A DNA stretch of 64,000 nucleotides from Pseudomonas helleri (GTDB taxonomy: Bacteria > Pseudomonadota > Gammaproteobacteria > Pseudomonadales > Pseudomonadaceae): positions 243,440-307,439 of the forward strand of contig NZ_JYLD01000008.1 in assembly GCF_001043025.1 (NCBI RefSeq), read 5' to 3'. Position 1 is the stretch's first letter. Every line of letters starts with the position of its first letter. The notes below the pieces were generated by a model. That model made no database searches. It was not told the DNA's origin and saw only the letters and a program-made list of their open reading frames with translations. This document shows positions 9,701-17,328 of this stretch, one piece after another. The translations under genes were made by a program, and so were the position numbers.

Positions 9701-11403
9701 TGGAAAAGAACCTGCGGATCAAGTATTTGCGCACCGTGTTGGACCACGCCAAGGCCGATCTTGTGATGGGGCTAGAGAATATACAGGCCCGTCACGCTTT
9801 AAAGCCGGACCCACAGGACCACCACATCCTTGGTAGTTTTTACCGATCACTGTGCATGGTGTCGACCAATATGCTCTTTGCCCATAATGTTCAGGGCGGG
9901 CTGTTGAGGCAGTTGCATCCAGTTTTCAATACCCATGAGGCGCTTACGCTGGACGCCGCCGGCACAGCGCAGTATGTCGGGTTCAAACGTGACTTGCTGA
10001 AAGTCCAGATCCAACAAGTCGAAGAGTTTCAGACCCTCAAACGCTATCATCAAGCGCTCAAGGATGTGCCCCGTGTGGGCGAGAAAATGGCCCGTGAACA
10101 GGTGATCGGACAGTTCTTCACGGACGCCACCGGCATGGACCGCGAGGGCACGGAAATGGACTTTCAAAACCTGGTGTTAAGAACGTTGTGTGACCTGATG
10201 CCCAAAGACCTGTTTGGTGAGGTCTGGGAACGATTGAGCGCCATTACCGGACCCTTGGGCTATACGGTTGCGGCGCATTCGCAACTGGCCGACAGAACCC
10301 TGTTCACGTATGGCGAGCGCATCGAAATTCTGGAGAGCGTGCGTGAGCAGTATGCCAAGGCTCATGACGCCCTGGCGCTGTTGCAACTGGAGGTGGGCGA
10401 GCAGTTGAATATGGCTGATTACCACCGGCTGAACGAAGTGCTCGAAAGGCTCAATGTGACGGTAGAGCAGGAACTGGCCCAAGAAATCAAGGAACATGAT
10501 GAATGGCTGCCTCAGCAACAGCAACCCGGAACCTCCAGCGCCCAGCGCTCTGCGCGACGAATGATACGCACGCGCAATCAAGGCATTCTGATCGGCGTCG
10601 CCCGTGCTCGTGCATCTGAGCAGGAGCCGGAAGTCGTCGATGTCATGACTCCCACGTCTACTGTCGACCGCCGTACGCAAAGTCCTGAACCCGATAATCC
10701 CAAGCTTGTGTTCACCCGATCACCCGAGAGCACGTGGGACGAGATCCAAAGGCCGTTGCCTCGACAGGATGGCCGCGCATTGGGAGCTATTCGTAGTCAG
10801 TGCAATACGTTGCTGGGCAAACTCGATGAAAAAATCAGGCTGGTGAAACTGTACTCGGGCCGCTCCAGATACCCGCTGGAGATGGAAGAAACCCTGGAGA
10901 GAGAGGCGCAAAAGCTGGACGTGCTGATCGCTGAAATTGAACGCACCTTTACCAATGAACCGGTCGTGGACAAACCCAAACCGGGTACTCCGCGTTCATT
11001 GCTCAAGCGCTTGCGCGAAGGGGCAACCAAGTTGCGCGAGCAAGGGGTCTGGGTGCTTAAGTCGGTGCCGCCGACCACACCGGTGGTTGAGTTTCTGTTG
11101 AGCAAAGGCGAGGTCAGCCTGGTGCGCATTGGTCAGCGTGTGGTTTTGAAGGGGGAGCGTCGGGATGTGGTTCAAGAGTACGAGGTGCGTACTAAAAACA
11201 ACCAGGTGCTGTGGTACGCGCATCTGCATTACCCCGACCTCACCACACCTGCTAAATCGCCGTCGGCGGCGCATTTCAAGCTCAAGAATCAGCGTTATGA
11301 CAGCCAGGCCAGCCTGGCTGCCAAAGGGAAAACGGCTACGGTGCATTACGGCAAAATCAGCGAAAAAATGCTCAATGATCGTTTTTGGCCCCTGGAAGGC
11401 TAA
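6727..11403 (+). CDS. Very large DUF6543 (dermonecrotic-toxin-like) protein
   Basis: Protein of about 1,558 residues resembling the large Pseudomonas proteins annotated with a dermonecrotic toxin domain (DUF6543). Segments such as LPAWLRTAPVQDRFAYRSHL and YDPDDLMLDF, about 350-430 residues in, are typical of that group. A hydrophobic stretch lies near residue 720-760 (LLNSVLGSPWVKGPLALLGW). A long charged, probably coiled-coil part starts near 950 (ALDERLAQRNRQVSELTRR). There is no classical signal peptide. It stands alone between a terminator and DUF5629. ATG at 6727 is chosen; ATG 6709 and TTG 6679 are in frame and also possible. Family toxicity is mostly inferred from the domain name, so the function here is unproven. 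Confidence 0.7.
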   Translation: MTVPLAPPLSLGRTELLKQSLIHQFDGRPTLRAVIANALEKALKYPFLGWRVKVHVQQMQIVWSVDANEKPLPALRCVPLLDAMLEHIAVGTPLNYSYYESKQCYLVQLAEGEVLSADTPSFLDITTVERAMRHVLQHWIWSFQQAMLDFWNEPVPGYQSRTLWLGQWLSDTLLAAANNSAGLSDEQIQVVRGIVRTPLLSDRLQQLRYREQPKVYFAQMVLGGDGPTVNLLLPDLLIVHGVNGQEQLLQCRPGGHIESFATLGAYERVLGRTLPHRYPAKTLTCKRYEPAGHCLQVQAMIVLNNQLERITSLVDRATSGVRTLVQLEQHLRDITDPAAIVEDDELPASEPLARVYNALPAWLRTAPVQDRFAYRSHLTDLADITRKARGRVFNEGIADLHTWARQQLQHKMRQDQPLAPGYDPDDLMLDFAVPSGPFGTAGQVHTVTFTLTELALQNLVAWPGGHMTLRHKHNQLIQDWWLTPAYIKQLIWRMNIGEVYPGLIRRLLLDDAPEALRREGLYVEQLRVSLPLLALEMKLQGQGGLTDWGYRCVAALMRPHAETRVLEGQTVNICPLGLVKHPRAVPDFVSNFYVIGTGNPLNGRCVLYRPLFKEALIEYASVQEMLDAFTHAGSLRDSVLDWLPDAARSSYADSALSLARRPAQAQFFTQPLNSHFKHDLFLGTARALAMLAERQTVSNTESRWASLKTGGWLLLNSVLGSPWVKGPLALLGWVYLTITAVRQDVQVLQSDDERARAPAIIDLLFNIALVLLHGVPRSPVVSLANEKPEPWLASVDEAPLIDKPQAPVEVKTGQVYFLDVPVGNNLSALDFTWFNNPRVDFTPAQLFWLDRNRGPDIGTAKPIAHGQRKGLYVTKNGWCAVVRGFSYQVSLEDEGVVTVNPGNPLDTGPWLRSDGAGTWDFDTGMRLRGGGPGRRKALDERLAQRNRQVSELTRRLEVFVEGEKTTNDKIIEELGRALEATEGERSQQFTHMEKNLRIKYLRTVLDHAKADLVMGLENIQARHALKPDPQDHHILGSFYRSLCMVSTNMLFAHNVQGGLLRQLHPVFNTHEALTLDAAGTAQYVGFKRDLLKVQIQQVEEFQTLKRYHQALKDVPRVGEKMAREQVIGQFFTDATGMDREGTEMDFQNLVLRTLCDLMPKDLFGEVWERLSAITGPLGYTVAAHSQLADRTLFTYGERIEILESVREQYAKAHDALALLQLEVGEQLNMADYHRLNEVLERLNVTVEQELAQEIKEHDEWLPQQQQPGTSSAQRSARRMIRTRNQGILIGVARARASEQEPEVVDVMTPTSTVDRRTQSPEPDNPKLVFTRSPESTWDEIQRPLPRQDGRALGAIRSQCNTLLGKLDEKIRLVKLYSGRSRYPLEMEETLEREAQKLDVLIAEIERTFTNEPVVDKPKPGTPRSLLKRLREGATKLREQGVWVLKSVPPTTPVVEFLLSKGEVSLVRIGQRVVLKGERRDVVQEYEVRTKNNQVLWYAHLHYPDLTTPAKSPSAAHFKLKNQRYDSQASLAAKGKTATVHYGKISEKMLNDRFWPLEG

Positions 11404-11475
11404 ACGCTTCTGGCAAGCATAGGGTTGAAGGCCTTAATGGCCTATCATTACGCCTTTCCCACAGGTGAATGATTA

Positions 11476-11778
11476 ATGAGTGATGCAAACCAGACCTTGC
11501 GCGCAGCCCTTGAAACCAGCGATATGCTGGAAATTGACGGGCTGCATGCTTTTGAGTTTTCCCTTGACGACCAAGGGCTGCTCATTGAAGCCATGGATGG
11601 TCGGGCCAGGAAGCGCTGGAGCTTGACCCCGGAGCAGGTTGAAGCGGCAGTGTTTGACGACAACTTGCAAAGCTGGACGCTGACCGGCGACGCCAGTGAA
11701 CACCGCCTCGTTTGCATTAGCGCCGTGTGTGCCAGCAACGACGATGACGATGAAGATGAGACGCATGATGAAGCTTAA
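11476..11778 (+). CDS. DUF5629 family protein
   Basis: Acidic 100-residue protein of a Pseudomonas-specific family (DUF5629), ending in an Asp/Glu-rich tail (NDDDDEDET). It is soluble and has no signal. Its last codons overlap the start of the downstream exported lactonase by 14 bases, implying coupled translation. No function is known. Confidence 0.75.
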   Translation: MSDANQTLRAALETSDMLEIDGLHAFEFSLDDQGLLIEAMDGRARKRWSLTPEQVEAAVFDDNLQSWTLTGDASEHRLVCISAVCASNDDDDEDETHDEA

Positions 11779-12940
11779 ATGGTTGCCCTTGTTGATGGCC
11801 TCCAGCGTGGGGGCGATGTCGGCTCACGCCGCCTGCACCGCTGATGCAGAGTTGCTGGTGGGTTCTTATACCCAAGGCAAAAGCCAGGGTATTTACCGCT
11901 TGCAGTTTGACAGTGAGAGCGGGCGCATTACCCCTGAGCCGTTGCAAGTCTTCAAGGCTGCCAACCCGTCGTGGTTGACCCTGTCCAAAGATCAGAGCCG
12001 CCTGTTTGTGGTGAATGAGAATGGGCAAGGTCAGGCTGATGTCGTCGGGCGTGTCAGCAGTATTGCGATTGATCCCAAAACCCACGCGTTGAGCCTGGTC
12101 AATCAGGTCAAAACCTTGGGCGAAGAGCCGACGCACTCCGGTTTGAGTGCCGATGAAAAATACCTGTTTATCGCCAACTACGGGGTGCATGAAGACCCGG
12201 GTGGCAGCCTGGCCGTGGTGCCGGTGAATGCCGACGGCCAATTGCAGCCTGTTACGCAAATGAGCAGCCATCAGCCAAGCCGGATTAACCCTGAACGGCA
12301 GATGTCGGCCCATGTGCATTCGGTGGTGTCATCACCTGACGGCAAATTTGTCTACGCCAGTGATTTGGGCGCAGACAAAGTGTTTGTTTACCGCTACGAC
12401 CCTGTGGCCAACCCGGAACACCCGCTGGTTGCAGCCACGCCTACGGCCATTGAGTTGCCTGCTGGCAGCGGGCCGCGTCATTTGTTGTTCTCCAGGGACG
12501 GCAAACATGCGTACCTGACCACTGAAATGAGCGCGCAGGTGTTTGTCTTTGACTATGACAACGGTCAGCTCAAACAGCGTCAGACACTGGACCTGGCCCA
12601 TGGCATGCCCGCGCAGAACCGCGCAGCAGGGGCATTGCACGCCTCAGCCGATGGCAAGTTCCTGTACGTGAGCAACCGCGGCAAGGCCAACGAGCTTTTG
12701 GTGTTCGCCATCAACCCGGCGAATGGCGAGTTGAGCGAGATCCAGCGTCGTTCGGTTGACGGTGATCATCCGCGTGAATTTACCTTGAGCCCCAATGGTA
12801 AATTTGTGCTGATTGCGAACCAGATGAGCAATGAAATCGTAGTGGTTGAACGTGATCCCGTGACCGGCAAGCTGGGTAAAACCTTGCAAAAGCTGGCGAT
12901 GGATGCGCCCTCCGATGTGAAATTCATTCACTGCCCTTAA
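11765..12940 (+). CDS. Exported lactonase family protein (6-phosphogluconolactonase-like beta-propeller)
   Basis: Protein of 391 residues with an N-terminal signal peptide (MMKLKWLPLLMASSVGAMSA, then HAA) and a seven-bladed propeller of the lactonase/YbhE type. Repeats such as GSYTQGKSQGIY, SPDGKFVYASDLG, SADGKFLYVSNRG and SPNGKFVLIANQ mark successive blades. The signal peptide places it in the periplasm, so it may act on sugar lactones there instead of on cytoplasmic 6-phosphogluconolactone. The ATG at 11765 (an ATGATG pair) is chosen because the signal peptide begins there; upstream in-frame starts would bury it. Confidence 0.85.
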   Translation: MMKLKWLPLLMASSVGAMSAHAACTADAELLVGSYTQGKSQGIYRLQFDSESGRITPEPLQVFKAANPSWLTLSKDQSRLFVVNENGQGQADVVGRVSSIAIDPKTHALSLVNQVKTLGEEPTHSGLSADEKYLFIANYGVHEDPGGSLAVVPVNADGQLQPVTQMSSHQPSRINPERQMSAHVHSVVSSPDGKFVYASDLGADKVFVYRYDPVANPEHPLVAATPTAIELPAGSGPRHLLFSRDGKHAYLTTEMSAQVFVFDYDNGQLKQRQTLDLAHGMPAQNRAAGALHASADGKFLYVSNRGKANELLVFAINPANGELSEIQRRSVDGDHPREFTLSPNGKFVLIANQMSNEIVVVERDPVTGKLGKTLQKLAMDAPSDVKFIHCP

Positions 12941-12948
12941 GGCTTGAG

Positions 12949-12967
12949 TAGAAGGCTGCGCCTTCTA
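12949..12967 (+). terminator. Hairpin after lactonase gene, possible weak terminator
   Basis: Perfect 8-bp inverted repeat TAGAAGGC / GCCTTCTA around a 3-base loop, nine bases after the stop. No U tract follows, so it may only protect the mRNA end. Confidence 0.4.
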
Positions 12968-13087
12968 TCAATCGCGCTGATACTGGTTAGTGGCGCAATG
13001 AATTTCAGTGTGAAGACCCTTGGCGTTAAGTTGGCTCCACGGCCTGAACAGGCAAGCAAGCTAACTGAATCGTCGAGGGTTACCGCA

Positions 13088-13258
13088 ATGAACTTCAATC
13101 TTTTCTCCGTCATCGCTGCTTCCGCCATCTCTGCCACCGTGGCCCTGCCAGCCAGCGCCAACACCGTGGCCAGCGACAAAAAGTCCACCGCCTATACCCA
13201 GAAATACCTGCAGCAAAGCGCTAACTTCTATGCGGCCCTGGACCACAAGGCGCAATAA
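13088..13258 (+). CDS. Small exported protein of unknown function
   Basis: A 56-residue protein with a clear signal peptide: MNFNLFSVIAASAISATVAL followed by PASA and then NT. The predicted mature part is only about 33 residues (KKSTAYTQKYLQQSANFYAA is its centre). A GAGGG ribosome-binding site lies 8 bases before the ATG, which decides this start over the longer upstream frame. It lies between the lactonase and the convergent anti-sigma gene. Similar short secreted proteins occur in Pseudomonas, but I do not know a function. Confidence 0.65.
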   Translation: MNFNLFSVIAASAISATVALPASANTVASDKKSTAYTQKYLQQSANFYAALDHKAQ

Positions 13259-13298
13259 TCTCCCCCCATTTAAACGCTGATCGCAGCCAGGTTCACTG

Positions 13299-14048
13299 TC
13301 AAAAACTCAGTGTATTTAGCAGCGTCGCAGTCGGCCCTTCTGCGGGGCCGACCATAGCGTAGTTATAGCCGGGGCCTGACCAGTAGTCGGCCTGCAAGTC
13401 ACCATCGCGTCGGCTACCCCGGGGCAGCAAACTGTTTTGCGGGCCTGGCGGGCGGATGTAAAAGCTGATTTGCTGCCCCTGCGGGTTTTCATAGAGCACC
13501 ATCGCTGCGCCGCCTTGATCGGTGGAGAGCAAGCGGCAACTGACCGGTTTGAAGCCTGCGCGGCTCAAGTCCGGCAAGCGTTCGGCGTGGCTGAAATAAC
13601 GGTCCATCCAGGCTTGCATGTCGCTGCTTTGCTCAACCTTATAGTCGGCAGGCAGAAACCCTTGTTCGGCAAACATGCGGTGCGCCGCCAGTGCGTCGGT
13701 CATCGGCAGGATGGCCGGGCTCAGAGTCATTTGCCGGGCCTGCCAACCGCCGACTCCCCCCATGCTGACCGCAATCAACAAGACGGCCGCCGTAGCCCAA
13801 TGACGCGTGGCCTGGCGGCGTTGTCGCTGGCGAATGGCCGCGGGGTCGAGTGCCGGGTTCTCCGGTTGAAGCAGGGTTTGCTGCAACGCCGTGCGCAGGT
13901 TTTGCGCATCGCGTTGCCAGGCATGAACCTTGGCCGCGACCTCGGGGTTGGCGTCTAGATAGCGTTCGACGTGCTGTCGGTCAGACTCACTGAGCGCGTG
14001 ATCGACATAAGCATGCAGGTCGTGCTCACTGGGCGGGGTGGTGATCAT
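13299..14048 (-). CDS. Transmembrane anti-sigma factor
   Basis: Protein of 249 residues with a cytoplasmic N-terminal part starting MITTPPSEHDLHAYVDHALS, as in ECF anti-sigma factors. One membrane segment lies near residues 85-105 (WATAAVLLIAVSMGGVGGW), followed by a periplasmic domain of about 140 residues. It overlaps the sigma gene by four bases on the same strand, so the two are co-translated. It should hold the sigma factor at the membrane until a signal arrives. The paired catalase operon suggests an oxidative signal, which is inference. Confidence 0.87.
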   Translation of the reverse strand: MITTPPSEHDLHAYVDHALSESDRQHVERYLDANPEVAAKVHAWQRDAQNLRTALQQTLLQPENPALDPAAIRQRQRRQATRHWATAAVLLIAVSMGGVGGWQARQMTLSPAILPMTDALAAHRMFAEQGFLPADYKVEQSSDMQAWMDRYFSHAERLPDLSRAGFKPVSCRLLSTDQGGAAMVLYENPQGQQISFYIRPPGPQNSLLPRGSRRDGDLQADYWSGPGYNYAMVGPAEGPTATLLNTLSF

Positions 14049-14551
14049 TTAAGTCTCCGCAAAGCAGGGCGGGTAATTTCGCCTTCACTGAGTGCGCGCA
14101 GGGCCTGGCGTGCGCGTGACAGACGCGACATCACTGTGCCGATCGGCACTTCAAGGATGTCGGCCACTTGCTGGTAACTCAATCCCTCGACAGAAATCCA
14201 TAACAGCAGCGCCCGTTGCTCGGTGCTCAACTGGTCGAATGCTTGCAGCGTGGTTTGGGCTATTACGGTGCGTTCGGTAGAGGGTTGCGCGTCGTCGCGG
14301 CCAGTAAAAAACTCCAGCATCCGCGCATAACGCCGGGTACGCCGATGGTTGTCGACAAACTGGCGATACAGAATGGTAAACAGCCAGGCCCGTAAATCAC
14401 CGTCCGGGCGTTTACTGGCGACACTGGCGAGGGCGCGCTCAAGGCAATTTTGCACCAGGTCGTCGGCATTGCTGGCGTGGCGCGTCAACGACAGGGCAAA
14501 GCGCCTGAGGCTCGGCATGAGTTCGCGCAATTGCTCGTCAAATGGGTGCAT
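14045..14551 (-). CDS. ECF RNA polymerase sigma factor
   Basis: Sigma factor of 168 residues with only regions 2 and 4, the ECF layout. Region 2 includes NADDLVQNCLERAL and RAWLFTILYRQFVDNHRR; region 4 includes GLSYQQVADILEVPIGTVMS as the helix-turn-helix. It is divergent from the catalase/cytochrome b561 operon and coupled to its anti-sigma factor. The 183-base gap carries two near-identical ECF-type promoters in opposite directions (see promoter entries), pointing to autoregulation and control of the catalase operon. From memory this neighbourhood matches the ECF26 group. Confidence 0.92.
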   Translation of the reverse strand: MHPFDEQLRELMPSLRRFALSLTRHASNADDLVQNCLERALASVASKRPDGDLRAWLFTILYRQFVDNHRRTRRYARMLEFFTGRDDAQPSTERTVIAQTTLQAFDQLSTEQRALLLWISVEGLSYQQVADILEVPIGTVMSRLSRARQALRALSEGEITRPALRRLK

Positions 14552-14597
14552 GGTGACTGGCGCCGGGTGGGTCTGTTAATCGGATCAGCGTCATGAA

Positions 14598-14623
14598 GAC
14601 GACCAGGCTTAGCCTTTATTCCC
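14598..14623 (-). promoter_or_regulatory. Putative ECF-type promoter of the sigma/anti-sigma genes
   Basis: Read on the minus strand, GGGAATAAA is followed, 15 bases after GGAATA, by CGTCTTCAT. It has the same elements and the same spacing as the promoter facing the catalase gene. It sits about 50 bases upstream of the sigma start codon. Confidence 0.7.
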
Positions 14624-14665
14624 TTGGCTTGAAAATAAATAAACTGAAAATAATTGCCTGGCGCC

Positions 14666-14695
14666 GGGAATAAGCCTGATCGGCCTGCGTCTCAT
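14666..14695 (+). promoter_or_regulatory. Putative ECF-type promoter of the catalase operon
   Basis: GGGAATAA at 14666-14673 and CGTCTCAT at 14688-14695, with 15 bases between GGAATA and CGTC. It is placed about 40 bases before the catalase ATG and mirrors the minus-strand copy at 14598-14623. Confidence 0.7.
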
Positions 14696-14734
14696 AGGCC
14701 ATCCACCTGATGGCCCGTGGCCAAGGAATACTTT

Positions 14735-15817
14735 ATGGTAGATCAATTACCGCCCGTACGGCCCGTGAAAGCTGCATTGAGCCCCACCAGTGTGTTGCTG
14801 CGTCTGGCGGGTATTGGCGCAGTGGTAGCGGTCATCGCCACCACCTTCTTTTACGTCAACGGCACACTGGATGCCGAACGCTTGCGGCCTAAAACCCTGG
14901 TCAATGCCCTGGAGCGTAACAATGGCGTGCATCCGGGGTATCGGCGTAACCATGCCAAAGGCATGTGCGTGATCGGGTATTTCGAGAGCAACGGCAATGC
15001 TCAGCCGTTGTCCCGCGCACAAGTCTTTGAAGCCGGTCGTACTCCGGTCGTGGGCCGCTTTGCCTTGCCGAGCGGCAACCCCTATGCGCCGGACAGCAGT
15101 GTGCCGATCCGCAGCCTGGCATTGCGCTTTACCCAGGCCAATGGTCAGCAATGGCGGACCGGAATGAACAGCATGCCGGTCTTCCCGGTGGGCACGCCTG
15201 AAGCGTTCTATGCGATGTTGCAAGCGGGAACGCCAGACCCGGCTACCGGCAAGCCGAAGCCCGACGCCATGCCGGCGTTTTTTGCCGCACACCCGGAAAC
15301 CGCAGCCTTTCTGCAATGGGTAAAAACCGCCAAACCTTCGGCCAGCTTTGCGACTGAAAGCTACAACGGGATTAACGCGTTCTATCTGGTGAATGCTGCC
15401 GGGCAGCGTCAGGCCGTGCGCTGGGGCGTGGTGCCGGAAGATCAGGATGCCGCCGGGGCAACTGCTCCCAATGATGCGGACTACCTGGAAAAAGACCTGG
15501 TGCAGCGATTGTCTGCCGGGCCTTTGAGATGGCAGTTCAACCTGACCTTGGCCGACGCAGGCGACCCGATCAACGATGCGAGTAAAACCTGGCCAGCCAG
15601 CCGCAAGGTGATCAATGCGGGAACCTTGGTGCTGCAAAGTGCGCAGCCACAAAACGATGGCGAGTGCCGTGACATCAACTACGACCCGTTGATCTTGCCC
15701 AATGGCGTCGAAGGCTCGGGCGACCCCTTGCTGGCTGCACGTTCGGCTGCCTATGCCAGTTCTTATCTGCGGCGTACCAGTGAAGTTGATCAGCTGTCCC
15801 AGGAGAAACGTCCATGA
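14735..15817 (+). CDS. srpA: SrpA-type catalase family peroxidase
   Basis: Membrane-anchored catalase-like peroxidase of 360 residues. An N-terminal hydrophobic anchor (LRLAGIGAVVAVIATTFFYV, about residues 25-45) precedes the catalase core. VHPGYRRNHAKG carries the likely distal histidine, and RSLALRF and AYASSYLRR are further conserved blocks. It is shorter than monofunctional catalases (about 480 residues), as usual for the SrpA group. ATG 14735 is preferred because AAGGA lies 7 bases upstream. It overlaps the cytochrome b561 gene by four bases, so the two probably form a haem peroxidase/electron-donor unit acting on the periplasmic side. Confidence 0.88.
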   Translation: MVDQLPPVRPVKAALSPTSVLLRLAGIGAVVAVIATTFFYVNGTLDAERLRPKTLVNALERNNGVHPGYRRNHAKGMCVIGYFESNGNAQPLSRAQVFEAGRTPVVGRFALPSGNPYAPDSSVPIRSLALRFTQANGQQWRTGMNSMPVFPVGTPEAFYAMLQAGTPDPATGKPKPDAMPAFFAAHPETAAFLQWVKTAKPSASFATESYNGINAFYLVNAAGQRQAVRWGVVPEDQDAAGATAPNDADYLEKDLVQRLSAGPLRWQFNLTLADAGDPINDASKTWPASRKVINAGTLVLQSAQPQNDGECRDINYDPLILPNGVEGSGDPLLAARSAAYASSYLRRTSEVDQLSQEKRP

Positions 15818-16353
15818 GCATCTCTAACAAGCATTTCGCACCTCTGGCGCGCCTGCTGCATTGGCTGATGGCGTTGATGATCATTGCCATGCTGTTTATT
15901 GGGGCCGGGCTGGCGGCCTCTGTCTCCGAGCGGCATGAATGGTTGCTCAACCTGCACAAACCCCTGGGGATAGCCATTTTACTGCTGGTGATTGTGCGGC
16001 TGTTTGTGCGCTTTACCACCCATCAACCGGCGTTGCCTGCTGATTTGCCGGCGGTCCAGGTTTTGGCTGCAAAACTGTCGCACGTGTTGCTGTACGCGCT
16101 AATGTTCAGCCTGCCGCTTATCGGTTGGGCGATGATCTCGGCGGCGGGTGATCCGGTGATGTTGAGCAGTTCCTTGCAACTGCCATCCATCCTGGCTGCC
16201 AACCCAAGCACCTTTGCGTTCTTGCGCAAAGCCCACACGTACCTGGCGTATTTGTTGTTTTTTACCGTGTTGGCGCATTTGGCGGCAGCGTTGCTGCACG
16301 GCTGGGTGCGCCGTGACGGGGTGTTGGAAAGCATGGTGCGGGGCAAGGATTGA
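15814..16353 (+). CDS. Cytochrome b561
   Basis: Dihaem membrane cytochrome of 179 residues with four hydrophobic helices. Candidate haem-ligand histidines lie in ARLLHWLM, LNLHKPLG, KAHTYLAYLLF and LAHLAAALLH. It would pass electrons from the quinol pool, here plausibly to the partner catalase-family peroxidase encoded just upstream (ATGA overlap). Both genes should be switched on by the divergent ECF sigma factor. Confidence 0.9.
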   Translation: MSISNKHFAPLARLLHWLMALMIIAMLFIGAGLAASVSERHEWLLNLHKPLGIAILLLVIVRLFVRFTTHQPALPADLPAVQVLAAKLSHVLLYALMFSLPLIGWAMISAAGDPVMLSSSLQLPSILAANPSTFAFLRKAHTYLAYLLFFTVLAHLAAALLHGWVRRDGVLESMVRGKD

Positions 16354-16358
16354 AGACC

Positions 16359-16720
16359 CTGTAGTCGCTGCCCAAGCATGAGGCTGCGAATTGCCCCAAG
16401 ACGGCGGTCCTGCGGCCCGCATCGCAGCCTCGTGCCTCGTCAGCGACTACAGACGTAGCCTCGCGGAGCTCGGCAACTGCTACAGGGTTGGCGAAAATCC
16501 TGTAGGAGCTGACGAAGGATGAGGCTGCGATGGGTTGCGCAGCGACCCTAAGGCGGCGGTCCTGCGGCCCGCATCGCAGCCTCGTACCTCGTCAGCGACT
16601 ACAGTTGGCGAAAATCCTGTAGTCGCTGCCGAAGGATGAGGCTGCGATGGGTTGCGCAGCGACCCCAAGGCGGCGGTCCTGCGGCCCGCATCGCAGCCTC
16701 GTGCCTCGTCAGCGACTACA
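16359..16720. repeat. Three tandem copies of a long palindromic intergenic repeat
   Basis: Copies lie at 16359-16452, 16500-16604 and 16617-16720, separated by short spacers that share TTGGCGAAAATCCTGT. Each copy begins CTGTAGTCGCTG or a close variant, continues with GAGGCTGCGA, and ends with TCGCAGCCTCGT and CAGCGACTACA, so the ends pair into a long hairpin. The 47-base remainder between copies 1 and 2 holds a degenerate piece. Copies 2 and 3 are nearly identical. There is no coding capacity. It fills the space between cytochrome b561 and the convergent gst gene and may act as a bidirectional terminator. Confidence 0.85.
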
Positions 16721-16737
16721 AGTTGGCGAAAATCCTG

Positions 16738-17328
16738 TCAGGCAGTTTTGGCCATGACGGCGGTAAACAATTCAGACGCTAAAAACCGTTCCAGCCAGGC
16801 ATTCAGGCGCGGGTAGGGCGCTTGTTCGAACCAGTCGCGGTCGACGTGGGCGAACTGGCGCACAAATGGGGCCAGGGCAATGTCCGCCAGGCTCAAGGTG
16901 TCGCCAGCCAGGTATGGCGTCTGTTCGAGCAGCACTTCCAGGCGCTGCAAAAACGCCGCTCCTTGGGCGCGATAGTGTTCCATCGGCTGTTCCGGGTAGC
17001 GGATGGCGTATTTGTAGCGGTCAAGGTTGACCTTGAAGACCTGGTCGTTTTCTTCAATCAGCGCGGCACTGTCCGGACCAAGCCAGTTGTCCGGGTCATG
17101 CCGGGCCAAGGCCCAGTGCATGATCTCCAGGCTTTGCTCAATCACCCGGCCATCGGCACTGACCAATACCGGTACGGTGCCCTTGGGCGACAGCGCGAGC
17201 ATTTCAGCCGGCTTGGCCTTGAGGCTGACTTCTACAATCGATAACGGCACGCCGCTGTAACGCAGGGCCATGCGCGCCCGCATGGCATACGGGCAGCGAC
17301 GGAAGGAATACAGCACGTTGCCGGTCAT
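16738..17328 (-). CDS. Glutathione S-transferase family protein
   Basis: Soluble protein of 196 residues with an N-terminal thioredoxin-like domain (VLYSFRRCPYAMRARMAL, with the CPYA motif near residue 12, and GTVPVLV with the cis-proline) and a helical C-terminal domain (TPYLAGDTLSLADIALAPF). The cysteine in the active-site position suggests an omega/beta-like GST doing reductase or dehalogenase-type chemistry; the substrate cannot be told. Its start overlaps the sbcC stop by four bases, so it is the last gene of the leftward block. Confidence 0.85.
   Translation of the reverse strand: MTGNVLYSFRRCPYAMRARMALRYSGVPLSIVEVSLKAKPAEMLALSPKGTVPVLVSADGRVIEQSLEIMHWALARHDPDNWLGPDSAALIEENDQVFKVNLDRYKYAIRYPEQPMEHYRAQGAAFLQRLEVLLEQTPYLAGDTLSLADIALAPFVRQFAHVDRDWFEQAPYPRLNAWLERFLASELFTAVMAKTA

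Noticed and set aside
16359..16720. Tandem repeats considered as a CRISPR array
   Set aside because: Units are about 100 bp, internally palindromic and separated by near-identical short spacers; no cas genes.
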